In this document: one piece after another, positions 52,748 to 61,318 of the stretch
How the letters are laid out: every line of letters starts with the position of its first letter
How positions within the stretch are numbered: the first letter of the stretch is position 1
Assembly: GCF_016918075.2 (NCBI RefSeq)
Contig: NZ_JAERPS020000001.1
Location: forward strand, 868,001 to 932,000
Reading direction: 5' to 3'
DNA: 64,000 bases
Origin: Rheinheimera maricola
GTDB lineage: Bacteria > Pseudomonadota > Gammaproteobacteria > Enterobacterales > Alteromonadaceae
Notes under the pieces: generated by a model
Database searches by the model: none
Seen by the model: the letters and a program-made list of their open reading frames with translations, nothing else
What the model was told of the DNA's origin: nothing
Program-made: the position numbers and the translations under genes

Positions 52748-54207
52748 CGAAACGCAGGGGCAACGCTAAGTGTATTCCGGCTAATACAGCCGGGATATTT
52801 TTGCCGTTTCAATCTAAGTGGATAACAGATAACAGCCGGCTAAAGCTGATGGAAAAGTCACGCCAGATTGGTTTGTCCTGGTCAACGGCCTATGCAGCAA
52901 ACGAGCGCACAGCAGCTGCAGGTGCAAAGCATGATCAATGGGTAAGCAGCCGCGACGACTTGCAGGCGCGCTTATTTGTTGAAGACTGCAAAATGTGGGC
53001 AGGTATTATGAACCTGGCCGCAAAAGATTTAGGTGAACTGGTCATAGACCCCAAAGACAGAATATCCGCCTACGTGCTGCAGTTCGCCAGCGGCAAACGT
53101 ATCCATAGTATGTCCAGCAACCCGGATGCACAGGCTGGTAAACGCGGTGGCCGTATCCTGGACGAATTTGCGCTGCACCCAGACCCGCGTAAATTATGGT
53201 CTATCGCTTATCCTGGTATCACCTGGGGCGGCAATATGGAAGTCATTTCTACCCACCGCGGCAGCCACAACTTTTTTAACCAGTTGGTACGCGAAGTGCG
53301 CGAGAACGGCAACCCCAAAGGCATTAGCCTGCACCGGGTGACACTGCAAGACGCGTTAGACCAGGGTTTTTTGTTTAAGCTGCAGCAAATGCTGCCAGGT
53401 GACGACGAACGCCAGGCGATGGACGAAGCAGCGTATTTTGATTTTGTCCGCTCTGGCTGTGCTGATGAAGAGTCGTTTCAGCAGGAATACATGTGCAACC
53501 CTGCTGACGACGATGTGGCATTTTTGGAATATGACCTTATTGCATCAAGCGAATACCCCTCACATGCCGACTGGAAAGCGCTGGAGGGCGGCAGGCTGTA
53601 TGCCGGTATCGATATTGGCCGTAAGAAAGATTTAACCGTGCTGTGGATTGTAGAGCAGTTGGGCGATGTGTTTTACACCCGGCACATAGAGCGCATGCAG
53701 AACATGCGTAAGAGTGACCAGGAGGCCATTATGTGGCCCTGGCTGCAGCGTTGTGACCGTATTTGCATTGATGCCACCGGTTTGGGTATTGGCTGGGCAG
53801 ATGATGCCCAGGACTACTTTGGCCTTAACCGCGTTGAAGCCGTTACCTTTACACCAAAAGTAAAAGAAGCTCTGGCTTACCCAATACGTGGCGCGATGGA
53901 AGATCGCAAACTACGCATTCCGCACGACCCCAAAATACGCTCAGACCTGCGCCAGGTAACCAAGCAAGTAACCGCGGCCGGCAATATCCGCTTTGCGGCA
54001 GAGCGCACAGTGGACGGCCACGCCGATCACTTTTGGGCATTGGGCCTGGCAATACATGCTGCCAGCCAACCCAGTGCACCTATTGATTTTCAGTCGACTG
54101 GCCGCCGGCAAAGCCTGAGCGCTCTGGGCGAAAACACAACACAAATACACACTGACAAAGGCTTTGGCATTGTCTCTGGCAGTAGCGATTACAGAGGGTA
54201 CGATTAA
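52744..54207 (+). CDS. Large terminase subunit (Mu gp28-like)
   Basis: 487 residues. ATPase domain: a Walker-A-like EKSRQIGLSWSTAYA, Walker B-like GRILDEFAL, then MEVISTHRG as coupling motif. Nuclease domain of the RNase-H type begins LYAGIDIGRKKDLTVLW with its first Asp; the next acidic residues are in CIDATGLGIGW and DGHADHFWALG. It pumps and cuts phage DNA during headful packaging from the integrated copy. Start and stop overlap both neighbours. Confidence 0.93.
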   Translation: MTKRRGNAKCIPANTAGIFLPFQSKWITDNSRLKLMEKSRQIGLSWSTAYAANERTAAAGAKHDQWVSSRDDLQARLFVEDCKMWAGIMNLAAKDLGELVIDPKDRISAYVLQFASGKRIHSMSSNPDAQAGKRGGRILDEFALHPDPRKLWSIAYPGITWGGNMEVISTHRGSHNFFNQLVREVRENGNPKGISLHRVTLQDALDQGFLFKLQQMLPGDDERQAMDEAAYFDFVRSGCADEESFQQEYMCNPADDDVAFLEYDLIASSEYPSHADWKALEGGRLYAGIDIGRKKDLTVLWIVEQLGDVFYTRHIERMQNMRKSDQEAIMWPWLQRCDRICIDATGLGIGWADDAQDYFGLNRVEAVTFTPKVKEALAYPIRGAMEDRKLRIPHDPKIRSDLRQVTKQVTAAGNIRFAAERTVDGHADHFWALGLAIHAASQPSAPIDFQSTGRRQSLSALGENTTQIHTDKGFGIVSGSSDYRGYD

Positions 54208-55895
54208 TGGCCGACAGCACAAAACCAGAATTAAACGAGATTGCCAGCACGGCCGACGGTAAAGACATTACCCGCGGCTACCTTGATCCGCTGGAAATTA
54301 TGCAAAGCACCGACAGCGTGCTGCAGCTGCGCGGCGGTGGCGATTACAAGGTGTATAGCGAAGTGCTGCGCGATGATCAGGTAGCGGCCTGCTTTGGCCA
54401 GCGCCGCCTGGCGGTGGTAGGTAAAGAATGGCACGTTGAGGCTGGCGGCACTGGCCGCAAAGAAAAGGCTGCAGCCGATTACATGAAAGAGCAGCTACAG
54501 AACGTGGGCTGGGACAGAGCCACCGGCATGATGCTGTATGGCGTGCATTATGGCTTTGCCGTGGCTGAAGGCATGTATGCCCGTGATGGCAATACTATTG
54601 CCCTGGCCGACATTAAAGTACGTGATCGGCGCCGCTTTGGCTTTGACGGCATGGGCCGCCTGCGCATGAAAACCCAGGCTAACCCGAAAGGCGAGCTGAT
54701 GCCCGATCGTAAATTCTGGGCTTTTAGCACCGGCGCGGATCACGACGACGAACCGTATGGGGTTGGCCTTGGCCACTGGCTATACTGGCCGGCCTTTTTT
54801 AAACGCAACGGCTTAAAGTACTGGCTGCTGTTTTTAGAAAAGTTTGGCCAACCCACAGCCAAAGGCACCTATGGCCCGAATGCCACCCCGGAAGAAAAGA
54901 AAAAGCTGCTGCAGGCACTGGCAGCCATATCCACCGACAGTGGCGTGAGTATACCGGAAGGCATGATCATAGAGTTACTGGAAGCAAAACGCAGTGGCAC
55001 CGCCGATTATGTATCGCTATATGACAGGATGGACGCCGCCATTGCCAAAGTAATACTGGGGCAAACAGCGAGCACCCAAGGCACGCCCGGTAAGCTGGGT
55101 AACGACGAGCTACAAAGCGATGTACGTATTGACCTGATAAAAGCCGATGCTGATTTGATTTGTGAAAGCTTCAACCGTGGCATGGGAAAATGGCTTACTG
55201 AATGGAATTTCCCTGGTGCGGTACCGCCGCGTGTTTATCGAAAAGTTGAGCCAGACGAAGACACTGCCAAGCGCGCTGATCGTGATAAAAAAGTATTCGA
55301 TATGGGCTTTAAACCTACGTTGCAGTACGTGCAAGAAAACTACGGCGATGGCTGGGAAGAAAAGCCGGCAATTGATAATGTACCGCTGGCCGCAACGGGT
55401 AGCCCTGCGGCAGCGCCAGATCCTGTAGCCGCGGCGCCTGCTGTTGAGTCAGTGCAGCAAACGGCGCTTAACGGTGCACAGATTAAATCGCTTAGCGATG
55501 TGATTGCCCAGGTGCAAACTGGCGAGCTGGACCGCAACCGTGCCAGGGCGCTTATTGAAGCCGGGTTCCCAGCCATACAGCCAGATCAGATAGAACGCCT
55601 GCTGGGCGGCAATGCCAGCTTTGCAGAGTTCGCAGCGATGGTTGCGCCAGTTGATGCACCGGTACCTCAGCAAATGTTGGAACAAACCCGCACAACTCTG
55701 GCACCAGCTACTAACGTATGGATAAACCAGATCCGGGAGTTGGCCAACAGTGCCAGCAACATGGAAGACCTACGCGACAAGCTGTTAACGGCTTACCCGG
55801 ATATGTCACTGGAGCAATACGCTGATGCGCTGGCCAATGCCACAGTTGCCGCTAACCTGGCTGGGCGCGACAACGTTGTGTCGGGTACCAACTAA
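54207..55895 (+). CDS. Portal protein, DUF935 (Mu gp29-like)
   Basis: 562 residues. Characteristic stretches: RGYLDPLEIMQSTDSVLQLRGG, LRDDQVAACFGQRRLAVVGKEW, and KFGQPTAKGTYGPNATPEEKKKL given by its limits. The C-terminus (about 430-555) is an added helical and Ala/Pro-rich part. The portal forms the head vertex for DNA passage. It starts on the last base of the terminase stop (TAATG). Confidence 0.93.
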   Translation: MADSTKPELNEIASTADGKDITRGYLDPLEIMQSTDSVLQLRGGGDYKVYSEVLRDDQVAACFGQRRLAVVGKEWHVEAGGTGRKEKAAADYMKEQLQNVGWDRATGMMLYGVHYGFAVAEGMYARDGNTIALADIKVRDRRRFGFDGMGRLRMKTQANPKGELMPDRKFWAFSTGADHDDEPYGVGLGHWLYWPAFFKRNGLKYWLLFLEKFGQPTAKGTYGPNATPEEKKKLLQALAAISTDSGVSIPEGMIIELLEAKRSGTADYVSLYDRMDAAIAKVILGQTASTQGTPGKLGNDELQSDVRIDLIKADADLICESFNRGMGKWLTEWNFPGAVPPRVYRKVEPDEDTAKRADRDKKVFDMGFKPTLQYVQENYGDGWEEKPAIDNVPLAATGSPAAAPDPVAAAPAVESVQQTALNGAQIKSLSDVIAQVQTGELDRNRARALIEAGFPAIQPDQIERLLGGNASFAEFAAMVAPVDAPVPQQMLEQTRTTLAPATNVWINQIRELANSASNMEDLRDKLLTAYPDMSLEQYADALANATVAANLAGRDNVVSGTN

Positions 55896-57139
55896 TGGCC
55901 AGCGTTAGTTACGGCTCTGTGCCATTCGAAGAGCAGCTGGCGTTCTTTCGCAAAAAGCTGAACATACCCACTACCAGCTGGACGGATATCTATAACCGCG
56001 AGCATGACTATGCGTTTGTTGTCGCCGGCGCGAACCGGGATGACTTGCTGGCAGATTTTAGAACTGCAGTTGATAAAGCCATAGCCGATGGCACTACGCT
56101 GGAGCAGTTCCGTAAAGACTTTGACCGCATTGTGGCCAAGTACGGCTGGGACTATAACGGCGGCCGCGAATGGCGTAGCCGGGTAATTTACGAAACCAAC
56201 CTGTTTAGCAGCTATAACGCCGGCCGCTATGAGCAGTTGCAGGCACAAACAGCCGCGCTGCCTTACTGGCGGTACCGGCACAGTGACGCGGTAGAAGACC
56301 CACGGCCAGAACACCAGGCGTGGGATGGCTTGGTATTACGTGCCGATGATCCGTGGTGGAGCAGCCATTACCCGCCCAATGGCTGGGGCTGCCAATGCTA
56401 TGTTGAGGGCTTAACTGAAGATGATTTGCGCGCCCAGGGCAAAACTGGCCCGGATAAAGCACCGGCGATAAAGCTGCAAACCCAGCTGATTGGGAAGCGC
56501 AGCCCCGGTGGCCCGTTTGAAGTACAGGTACCTGCCGGTATCGATCCGAGCTTTGAACATGCGCCAGGGCAAAGCCGGCTGCAAAGTGCCATACCACCAG
56601 AGCGGCCAGAGCCAGCAATTGACGGCGCTACCGGCGGGCCAGGGCTACCAAATGCCAGAGCCACTGACGCCTTGCCTGCGGCCCGCAACGTGCCTGCAGA
56701 AAGGCTATTGCCAAAAGGTTTGCCCGAGGCCGATTATGCCAGCGCATTTTTGGCAGAGTTTGGTGCTACGCTGCAGCAGCCTGCAGTATTTAAAGACGTA
56801 TTAGGCAGCGCGCTGGTAATGGGCAGCGAGCTATTCACCACCCGTAAAACCGGCACCCTAAAAGCCGATAAGCGCGAGCGCGGCCAGTATTTACCCCTGA
56901 TGGCAGAGGCCATTAAACAGCCTGATGAAATTTGGATTCGCATGGAGTACCACAACGCCAGTGGCAAAACCGTAGTGCGTCGGCGTTACATTGCACGCTT
57001 TGCTTTGCCGGGGCAAAGCTTACCGGCCTTGGCGGTATTTGAGTGGGGTAAAGATGGTTGGTCAGGTATTACTACGTTTAACCCGGATACCGATATTAAT
57101 GATTTGCGCGTGGGTGTAAGAGTTTACCGAAGGGAGTGA
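55895..57139 (+). CDS. Mu F-type minor head protein with a C-terminal PBECR2-like nuclease-fold domain
   Basis: 414 residues. The phage Mu F-like head morphogenesis domain occupies about 1-180, with IYETNLFSSYNAGRYEQLQ and a His/Cys-bearing end (YPPNGWGCQCYVEGL). A Pro/Ala-rich linker follows (about 215-275). Residues about 280-414 (VMGSELFTTRKTG, PDEIWIRMEY, VVRRRYIARF) match the PBECR2 domain, a predicted RNase/toxin-like fold attached to phage head proteins. Family knowledge: such domains may be injected with the DNA. Whether it is active cannot be told here. Confidence 0.85.
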   Translation: MASVSYGSVPFEEQLAFFRKKLNIPTTSWTDIYNREHDYAFVVAGANRDDLLADFRTAVDKAIADGTTLEQFRKDFDRIVAKYGWDYNGGREWRSRVIYETNLFSSYNAGRYEQLQAQTAALPYWRYRHSDAVEDPRPEHQAWDGLVLRADDPWWSSHYPPNGWGCQCYVEGLTEDDLRAQGKTGPDKAPAIKLQTQLIGKRSPGGPFEVQVPAGIDPSFEHAPGQSRLQSAIPPERPEPAIDGATGGPGLPNARATDALPAARNVPAERLLPKGLPEADYASAFLAEFGATLQQPAVFKDVLGSALVMGSELFTTRKTGTLKADKRERGQYLPLMAEAIKQPDEIWIRMEYHNASGKTVVRRRYIARFALPGQSLPALAVFEWGKDGWSGITTFNPDTDINDLRVGVRVYRRE

Positions 57140-57230
57140 CCGCCAGCCGACACTGGCGGAACCGGTGTAGTTGGTGGTCCTATATTGTCGGGAACAGACC
57201 CACACCAGCAAAGTAATTATAGGAAAGATC

Positions 57231-57803
57231 ATGGCAGGCGTAAAGGCAGTAATCACATCAGACATTGGCCCCAAGCTGGCCGGGCTTATTCAAACCATTG
57301 AACACCCGGCACCGTTGTTTGGCGTAATTAACGAGTACTTGCTGCAAGCGCACCGTGCCAGGTTTAAGCAGCAGGTGTCACCTGATGGCGTCGCCTGGCA
57401 GGCTTTGTCGCCACGCTACGCCAAAACCAAGCGACGTAACGCGGATAAAATCCTTACTTTTCGCGGGTTCTTGCAGGGTACACTGCGCGGCCAGTATGAC
57501 GATAAAGGGCTAGAGTTTGGTACCAACAGCCAGTATGGTGCCATACATCAGTTTGGTGGCGACATAAAACGCAAGGCCAACCAGCGCGACCTGTACTTTC
57601 GCCAGGGCAAAGATGGCAGTGTGGGCAACCGCTTTGTGAAAAAGAAAAAAAGCAACTTTGTGCAGACGGTAAATGTGGGGCCGTACACTATTCGCATACC
57701 AGCCCGCCCCTGGTTGGGTACCAGCAAAGCCGACGAGGCGACAATACTGCAAAAAACGCAACGCTACCTGCAAAATGCTGTGGCTGCCAGAAACGCGCTG
57801 TAA
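57231..57803 (+). CDS. Virion morphogenesis protein (Mu gpG / P2 gpS-like)
   Basis: 190 residues from the ATG at 57231 (MAGVKAVITSDIG) with AGGAAAG upstream; a longer in-frame start at 57171 has none. The family marks are RFKQQVSPDGVAWQALSPRYAKTKR, YGAIHQFGG and the C-terminal RPWLGTSKAD. It is thought to act in tail completion or head-tail joining. Last gene before a strong hairpin and the second late promoter element. Confidence 0.88.
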   Translation: MAGVKAVITSDIGPKLAGLIQTIEHPAPLFGVINEYLLQAHRARFKQQVSPDGVAWQALSPRYAKTKRRNADKILTFRGFLQGTLRGQYDDKGLEFGTNSQYGAIHQFGGDIKRKANQRDLYFRQGKDGSVGNRFVKKKKSNFVQTVNVGPYTIRIPARPWLGTSKADEATILQKTQRYLQNAVAARNAL

Positions 57804-57821
57804 GCCATTTTAAGCGCTTGT

Positions 57822-57844
57822 GTGCTGTCACGGTGTGACAGCAC
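57822..57844. terminator. Strong hairpin after gpG-like gene
   Basis: A perfect 10-bp stem GTGCTGTCAC (57822-57831) with GTGACAGCAC (57835-57844) and a 3-base loop. No T-run follows. It lies between the first late operon and the promoter element at 57895, so transcription may be slowed or processed here. Confidence 0.55.
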
Positions 57845-57894
57845 CCCCTACACCCAGCTTGTAAACGTTTATAAATGCCTTTAAGCGGTATTTA

Positions 57895-57915
57895 AAAGTT
57901 TAGCCCCCGTTCAAA
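57895..57915 (+). promoter_or_regulatory. Late promoter element upstream of the protease/scaffold gene
   Basis: Identical over 21 bp to 49832-49852 (core GTTTAGCCCCCGTTCAAA) and 72 bases before the protease start. Position equals Mu PI, a C-activated late promoter before the I gene. Downstream AATCTTACGCT may hold the -10. Confidence 0.65.
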
Positions 57916-57986
57916 AGACACTGGATCAAGAAAATCTTACGCTGACCTCTGAAACCTGAATTGTTAATTAGGAACCAGAGGCCACC

Positions 57987-59102
57987 ATGCCAAAACTGCT
58001 AGAAATTTTTAAATCCGGTAAGCGCACAGACAGCCAGGGCCGGGAATGGGATGGCGATAGCATTATTAACGAAGTGATTCGTGAGTACGATCCTGCCGTG
58101 TTTGCTGCGCCACTGGTTATCGGCCACCCTGGAATGGATGCGCCGGCTTATGGGCTGGTAAAAAGCCTTAGCCTGGACAAAACCATTTTACAAGCCGAAC
58201 CGATGGACGTAGAGCCGCAGTTCGCTGAAATGGTCAATAACAAGCGGTTCCCCAAAATATCCTCCAGCTTCTTCACTCCCGACAATCCGGCCAACCCTAC
58301 GCCAGGCAAATGGTACTTGCGCCATGTTGGCTTTTTGGGTGCGGCAGCTCCAGCTGTGCCAGGGCTGAAGATGGCGCAATTTGCCGCAGATGACGACGTT
58401 GTAACCATTGAGTTTGCCGCCAGCGATTTAGAAGTGCTCTGGTCGTTAAGTCGGCTGGCCCGCGGCATGCGCGACTGGATGCTCGAAAAATTCGGCGCCG
58501 AAGAAGCAGACCGGGCCTTGCCTGATTACGTGGTGCAGGGTTTGGAAAACCAGCGTGAACGTGAATTTATTGCGGAAGAACCATCACCGGGGTTTGCTGC
58601 CCCGCAACAACAACCGGAGGTACCCAACGTGGACCCTAACGAAAAAGCTAAACAAGAGCAGCAGGCCGCTGATTTTGCTGCGCGTGAAGCCAAGCTGGCC
58701 CAGCGTGAACTGGCCATTAAAACCGCTGAAGCTAAAGCCAGGCGTGAAGAACTGGCCTGCTTCTGCGAAAGCCAGGTAGTAGCCGGTAAGTTATTGCCGG
58801 CAGAGAAAGACGCCATGGTGTCGTTTATGGCCAGCGTGAACGATAGCGAAACGGTGTCGTTTGCGGCTGCTGATGGCGACGTTAAAACGCCAGCTGGCGA
58901 GTGGTTTAAAGGGTTCCTGCAGGCGCTGCCTGTGCGGGTAGATTTTTCAGAACGCGGCGCCGATGCCGGCACAGCAGATTTTGCCAATGACGCAACAGCC
59001 ATGGCAAAAGCGGCTGGCCAGTACCAGGCAGAAATGGCAGCTAAGGGCGTGACAGTTAGCGCTACGGATGCTGTTAAGCATGTAAACGGAGCAAAACAAT
59101 GA
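57987..59102 (+). CDS. Prohead protease (Mu gpI-like) with scaffold domain
   Basis: 371 residues. N-terminal protease domain (about 1-150) with KSGKRTDSQGREWDGDSI, APLVIGHPGMDAPAYG (conserved His) and KISSSFFTP (candidate catalytic Ser). The C-terminal half (about 215-320) is Lys/Glu/Ala-rich coiled coil, the scaffold. As in Mu, the scaffold seems to be made separately from an internal start at 58629. The protease removes the scaffold during capsid maturation. A stop-start overlap joins it to the cement gene. Confidence 0.88.
   Translation: MPKLLEIFKSGKRTDSQGREWDGDSIINEVIREYDPAVFAAPLVIGHPGMDAPAYGLVKSLSLDKTILQAEPMDVEPQFAEMVNNKRFPKISSSFFTPDNPANPTPGKWYLRHVGFLGAAAPAVPGLKMAQFAADDDVVTIEFAASDLEVLWSLSRLARGMRDWMLEKFGAEEADRALPDYVVQGLENQREREFIAEEPSPGFAAPQQQPEVPNVDPNEKAKQEQQAADFAAREAKLAQRELAIKTAEAKARREELACFCESQVVAGKLLPAEKDAMVSFMASVNDSETVSFAAADGDVKTPAGEWFKGFLQALPVRVDFSERGADAGTADFANDATAMAKAAGQYQAEMAAKGVTVSATDAVKHVNGAKQ
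58629..59102 (+). CDS. Internal in-frame start: capsid scaffold (Mu gpZ-like)
   Basis: A GTG at 58629, in frame with the protease gene (its codon 215), has a strong CCGGAGGT site ending 8 bases upstream, placed inside coding sequence where no such site is needed otherwise. The product (157 residues, VDPNEKAKQEQQ onward) would be only the coiled-coil scaffold. Mu and lambda make their scaffolds this way. Confidence 0.75.
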   Translation: MDPNEKAKQEQQAADFAAREAKLAQRELAIKTAEAKARREELACFCESQVVAGKLLPAEKDAMVSFMASVNDSETVSFAAADGDVKTPAGEWFKGFLQALPVRVDFSERGADAGTADFANDATAMAKAAGQYQAEMAAKGVTVSATDAVKHVNGAKQ

Positions 59103-59473
59103 ATATTCCAGGCTTAATTACCCCGCGTCGTGCACAGGCAGCGATTGCCAAGCGGCGCATTGTTAAAACCGGTACCGCAAACGGCTCTGCCGTGCAGGCT
59201 GCCAGCGCTGTTGCACCGATGCTGGGTGTTAGTACTGACATTGACGCCGATGCCGGTGAAGTAATGGACGTTGTGCGCAGCGGTCTTACGCCGGTGGAAT
59301 ACGGCGGTACGGTGACGGATGGCGCTTTGCTAACGTCTGATGCCGATGGCCGCGCTATCGCGGTTACCTTTCCGGTCGGCGCTAATACCTACACCATTGG
59401 CTATGCAGAAGTAGCAGGTGTGGTTGGCGACATTGGCTCTGTCAACGTAGTGCCTGGTTTTATCCCGGCTTAA
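59099..59473 (+). CDS. Putative capsid cement/decoration protein (DUF2190-like)
   Basis: 124 residues, small beta-rich protein with a basic N-terminus (TPRRAQAAIAKRRIVKTG) and VEYGGTVTDGALLTSDADGRAI, a pattern of DUF2190-type decoration proteins. Placed between scaffold and major capsid, as expected. The family assignment is moderately sure. Confidence 0.65.
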   Translation: MNIPGLITPRRAQAAIAKRRIVKTGTANGSAVQAASAVAPMLGVSTDIDADAGEVMDVVRSGLTPVEYGGTVTDGALLTSDADGRAIAVTFPVGANTYTIGYAEVAGVVGDIGSVNVVPGFIPA

Positions 59474-59511
59474 TACCAGCAATGCCCCAGGCATTTTAGG
59501 AGCAACAAGTT

Positions 59512-60447
59512 ATGAGTAAAGCACCATTTCCAACCAACCCGGTATTAACGGCCATTGCTATTGCCTATCGCAATATGCGGTTAATTGCCGACGAAGTACT
59601 GCCTCGCGTGCCAGTTTCAGCTGAAGAGTTTAAGTACTTAAAGCATAACCTGGCTGACGGTTTTACTGTGCCCGATACCCAGGTAAGCCGTAAAGGCCGG
59701 GTTAACCAGGTAGAGTTTAGCGCTACTGAAGAAACTGCCAGTACCAAAGATTACGGACTAGATGCACCGGTACCGCAAAAAGATATTGATAACGCCAAAA
59801 GTATGCCTGGCTATGACCCTTTAGCCAAAGCGACCGAACAAACTACTAACCTGATTTTGTTAGACCGCGAAGTGCGCGCCAGTCAGCTGGTATTTAACAG
59901 TGCCAGCTACGGCTCCAACAACAAAGTTACGCTAAGCGGTACAAGTCAATGGAGCCACCCGGACAGCAGCCCACTGCCGGTTATTACCGATGCGCTGGAT
60001 GACTGCGTAATGCGCCCGAACATAGGCATATTTGGCCGGCGTACCTCCACCATGCTGCGCCGTCACCCCAAAATTGTTAAAGCCTTTAACGGCACGCTGG
60101 GCGACGACGGCATGGTGCCGCTGCAGTTCCTTGCAGACATGTTAGAGCTGGAAGCCATTATGGTGGGCGAAGCCCGGTTAAATATTGCCCGCCCTGGGCA
60201 AGCGGTGAGCCTGGCACGGGTATGGGGTAGCCACGCTTCCTTTATTTACCGTGATCGCCTGGCAGATGCTAACAGCGGTACTACTTTCGGCTTTACTGGC
60301 CAGTTCGGCTCGCGTATTTCGGGCAGCGAATATGACCGTAATATTGGCTTGAAAGGTGGCCAGATGGTGCGCGTGGGTGAACAGGTTAAAGAGCTGATTA
60401 CCGCACCTGATTTGGGCTATTTCTTTGAAAACGCAGTAGCCGGATAA
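59512..60447 (+). CDS. Major capsid protein
   Basis: 311 residues, the only protein here of capsid size in the capsid position. ADEVLPRVPVSAEEFKYLKH, the N-arm, and PNIGIFGRRTSTMLRRHPKIVKAF with the later FGSRISGSEYDRNIGLKGG correspond to an HK97-like capsid of the B3/D3112-like group rather than Mu gpT. The start has AGGAGC upstream. Confidence 0.82.
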   Translation: MSKAPFPTNPVLTAIAIAYRNMRLIADEVLPRVPVSAEEFKYLKHNLADGFTVPDTQVSRKGRVNQVEFSATEETASTKDYGLDAPVPQKDIDNAKSMPGYDPLAKATEQTTNLILLDREVRASQLVFNSASYGSNNKVTLSGTSQWSHPDSSPLPVITDALDDCVMRPNIGIFGRRTSTMLRRHPKIVKAFNGTLGDDGMVPLQFLADMLELEAIMVGEARLNIARPGQAVSLARVWGSHASFIYRDRLADANSGTTFGFTGQFGSRISGSEYDRNIGLKGGQMVRVGEQVKELITAPDLGYFFENAVAG

Positions 60448-60514
60448 ACCGACTAAACCGACTACTACAACAGCTATATAGCGGGCGGCGTTTCGCCGCC
60501 TGCAGGAGAACGAA

Positions 60515-60982
60515 ATGGAAAAGATTAACTTTGTGGTGCTGCCAGGCCAGCGATTGGACCATAACAACGAGCGAGTAACTGCAGGCGGCTCAGTACTGCT
60601 GACTGAGCAAGAAGCTGCGCCATTGTTAACAAGTCACGTTATTGCGCTGCCCGCAGATGCCCAGCAAAAGCTGCTGGCCAGTGGCGAAGGTGATGCCACA
60701 GCCGAGCTTGAAGAACTGCTGCAACTGAAGCAACAGCAGTTAGAAGAGCTGTCTGGTTTTGTCGGCACGTTACACGAGCAGATCGCAACCCTGCAAAAGG
60801 ATGTTGAAGCAAGGGAAGAAGCAATGGCAGCGCTGGAAGCTGCCAGGCTGCAAGCCGAAGAAGCGGCCAAAGCAGCTGCAGAAGCCCAAATTGCTGCAGA
60901 GGCAGAAGTTACCCGGGTGAGCGCTGAACTGAAAGCCGCGACCGCTAAAGCGCCGGCTAAAACCGATAGCAAACCAAAGTAA
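60515..60982 (+). CDS. Coiled-coil head protein of unknown role
   Basis: 155 residues. A short N-terminal beta domain (about 1-50, VLPGQRLDHNNERVTAGGSVLLTE) typical of small Mu-like head proteins, then a long coiled coil (about 70-145) with Ala/Glu repeats and a Lys-rich end. Lies between capsid and the Acb2-like gene. Function not recognised. Confidence 0.65.
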   Translation: MEKINFVVLPGQRLDHNNERVTAGGSVLLTEQEAAPLLTSHVIALPADAQQKLLASGEGDATAELEELLQLKQQQLEELSGFVGTLHEQIATLQKDVEAREEAMAALEAARLQAEEAAKAAAEAQIAAEAEVTRVSAELKAATAKAPAKTDSKPK

Positions 60983-60992
60983 GGAGCTGATC

Positions 60993-61316
60993 ATGGCCGA
61001 GCAGTTAATACAGCCAAAAATAACCGGGTATCGTCAGTTAAATGACGAAGAAGCCCAGTTAATGAATCTGGTTAAAGCGAAAGGCCAGGAGTTTGGCGCC
61101 TTGCTTAATAAAGTTGAAACCTACCTGGCCGCGCAGCGCCTTGATGCTGAGCGCGTAAGCGCTGGCCCTGAAGGTACTGATTGCGATACTGGCAAAGCCG
61201 AACTGGCACGCATTGAAGCGGCGCAGCCAGGCCGCTGGTTGAACATTGGCCGCACTGATTTGCAAACCGGTGTAATGGCCGTTATTCGTGCCATTGCGCA
61301 GCCGGGTGGATTTTAA
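60993..61316 (+). CDS. acb2: Acb2-type anti-CBASS protein (cyclic-nucleotide sponge)
   Basis: 107 residues. The N-terminal helix GYRQLNDEEAQLMNLVKAKG and the C-terminal RWLNIGRTDLQTGVMAVIRA-QP block are the signature of the Acb2/Tad1 hairpin family (T4 Vs.4 and Pseudomonas phage homologues). Family knowledge: the hexamer binds and hides cyclic di- and trinucleotides made by CBASS, so effectors are not triggered. Here it sits among structural genes after the capsid, as in related siphophages, and would be expressed late or with the virion genes. Binding residues look conserved, but activity is not proven by sequence. Confidence 0.8.
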   Translation: MAEQLIQPKITGYRQLNDEEAQLMNLVKAKGQEFGALLNKVETYLAAQRLDAERVSAGPEGTDCDTGKAELARIEAAQPGRWLNIGRTDLQTGVMAVIRAIAQPGGF

Positions 61317-61318
61317 CC

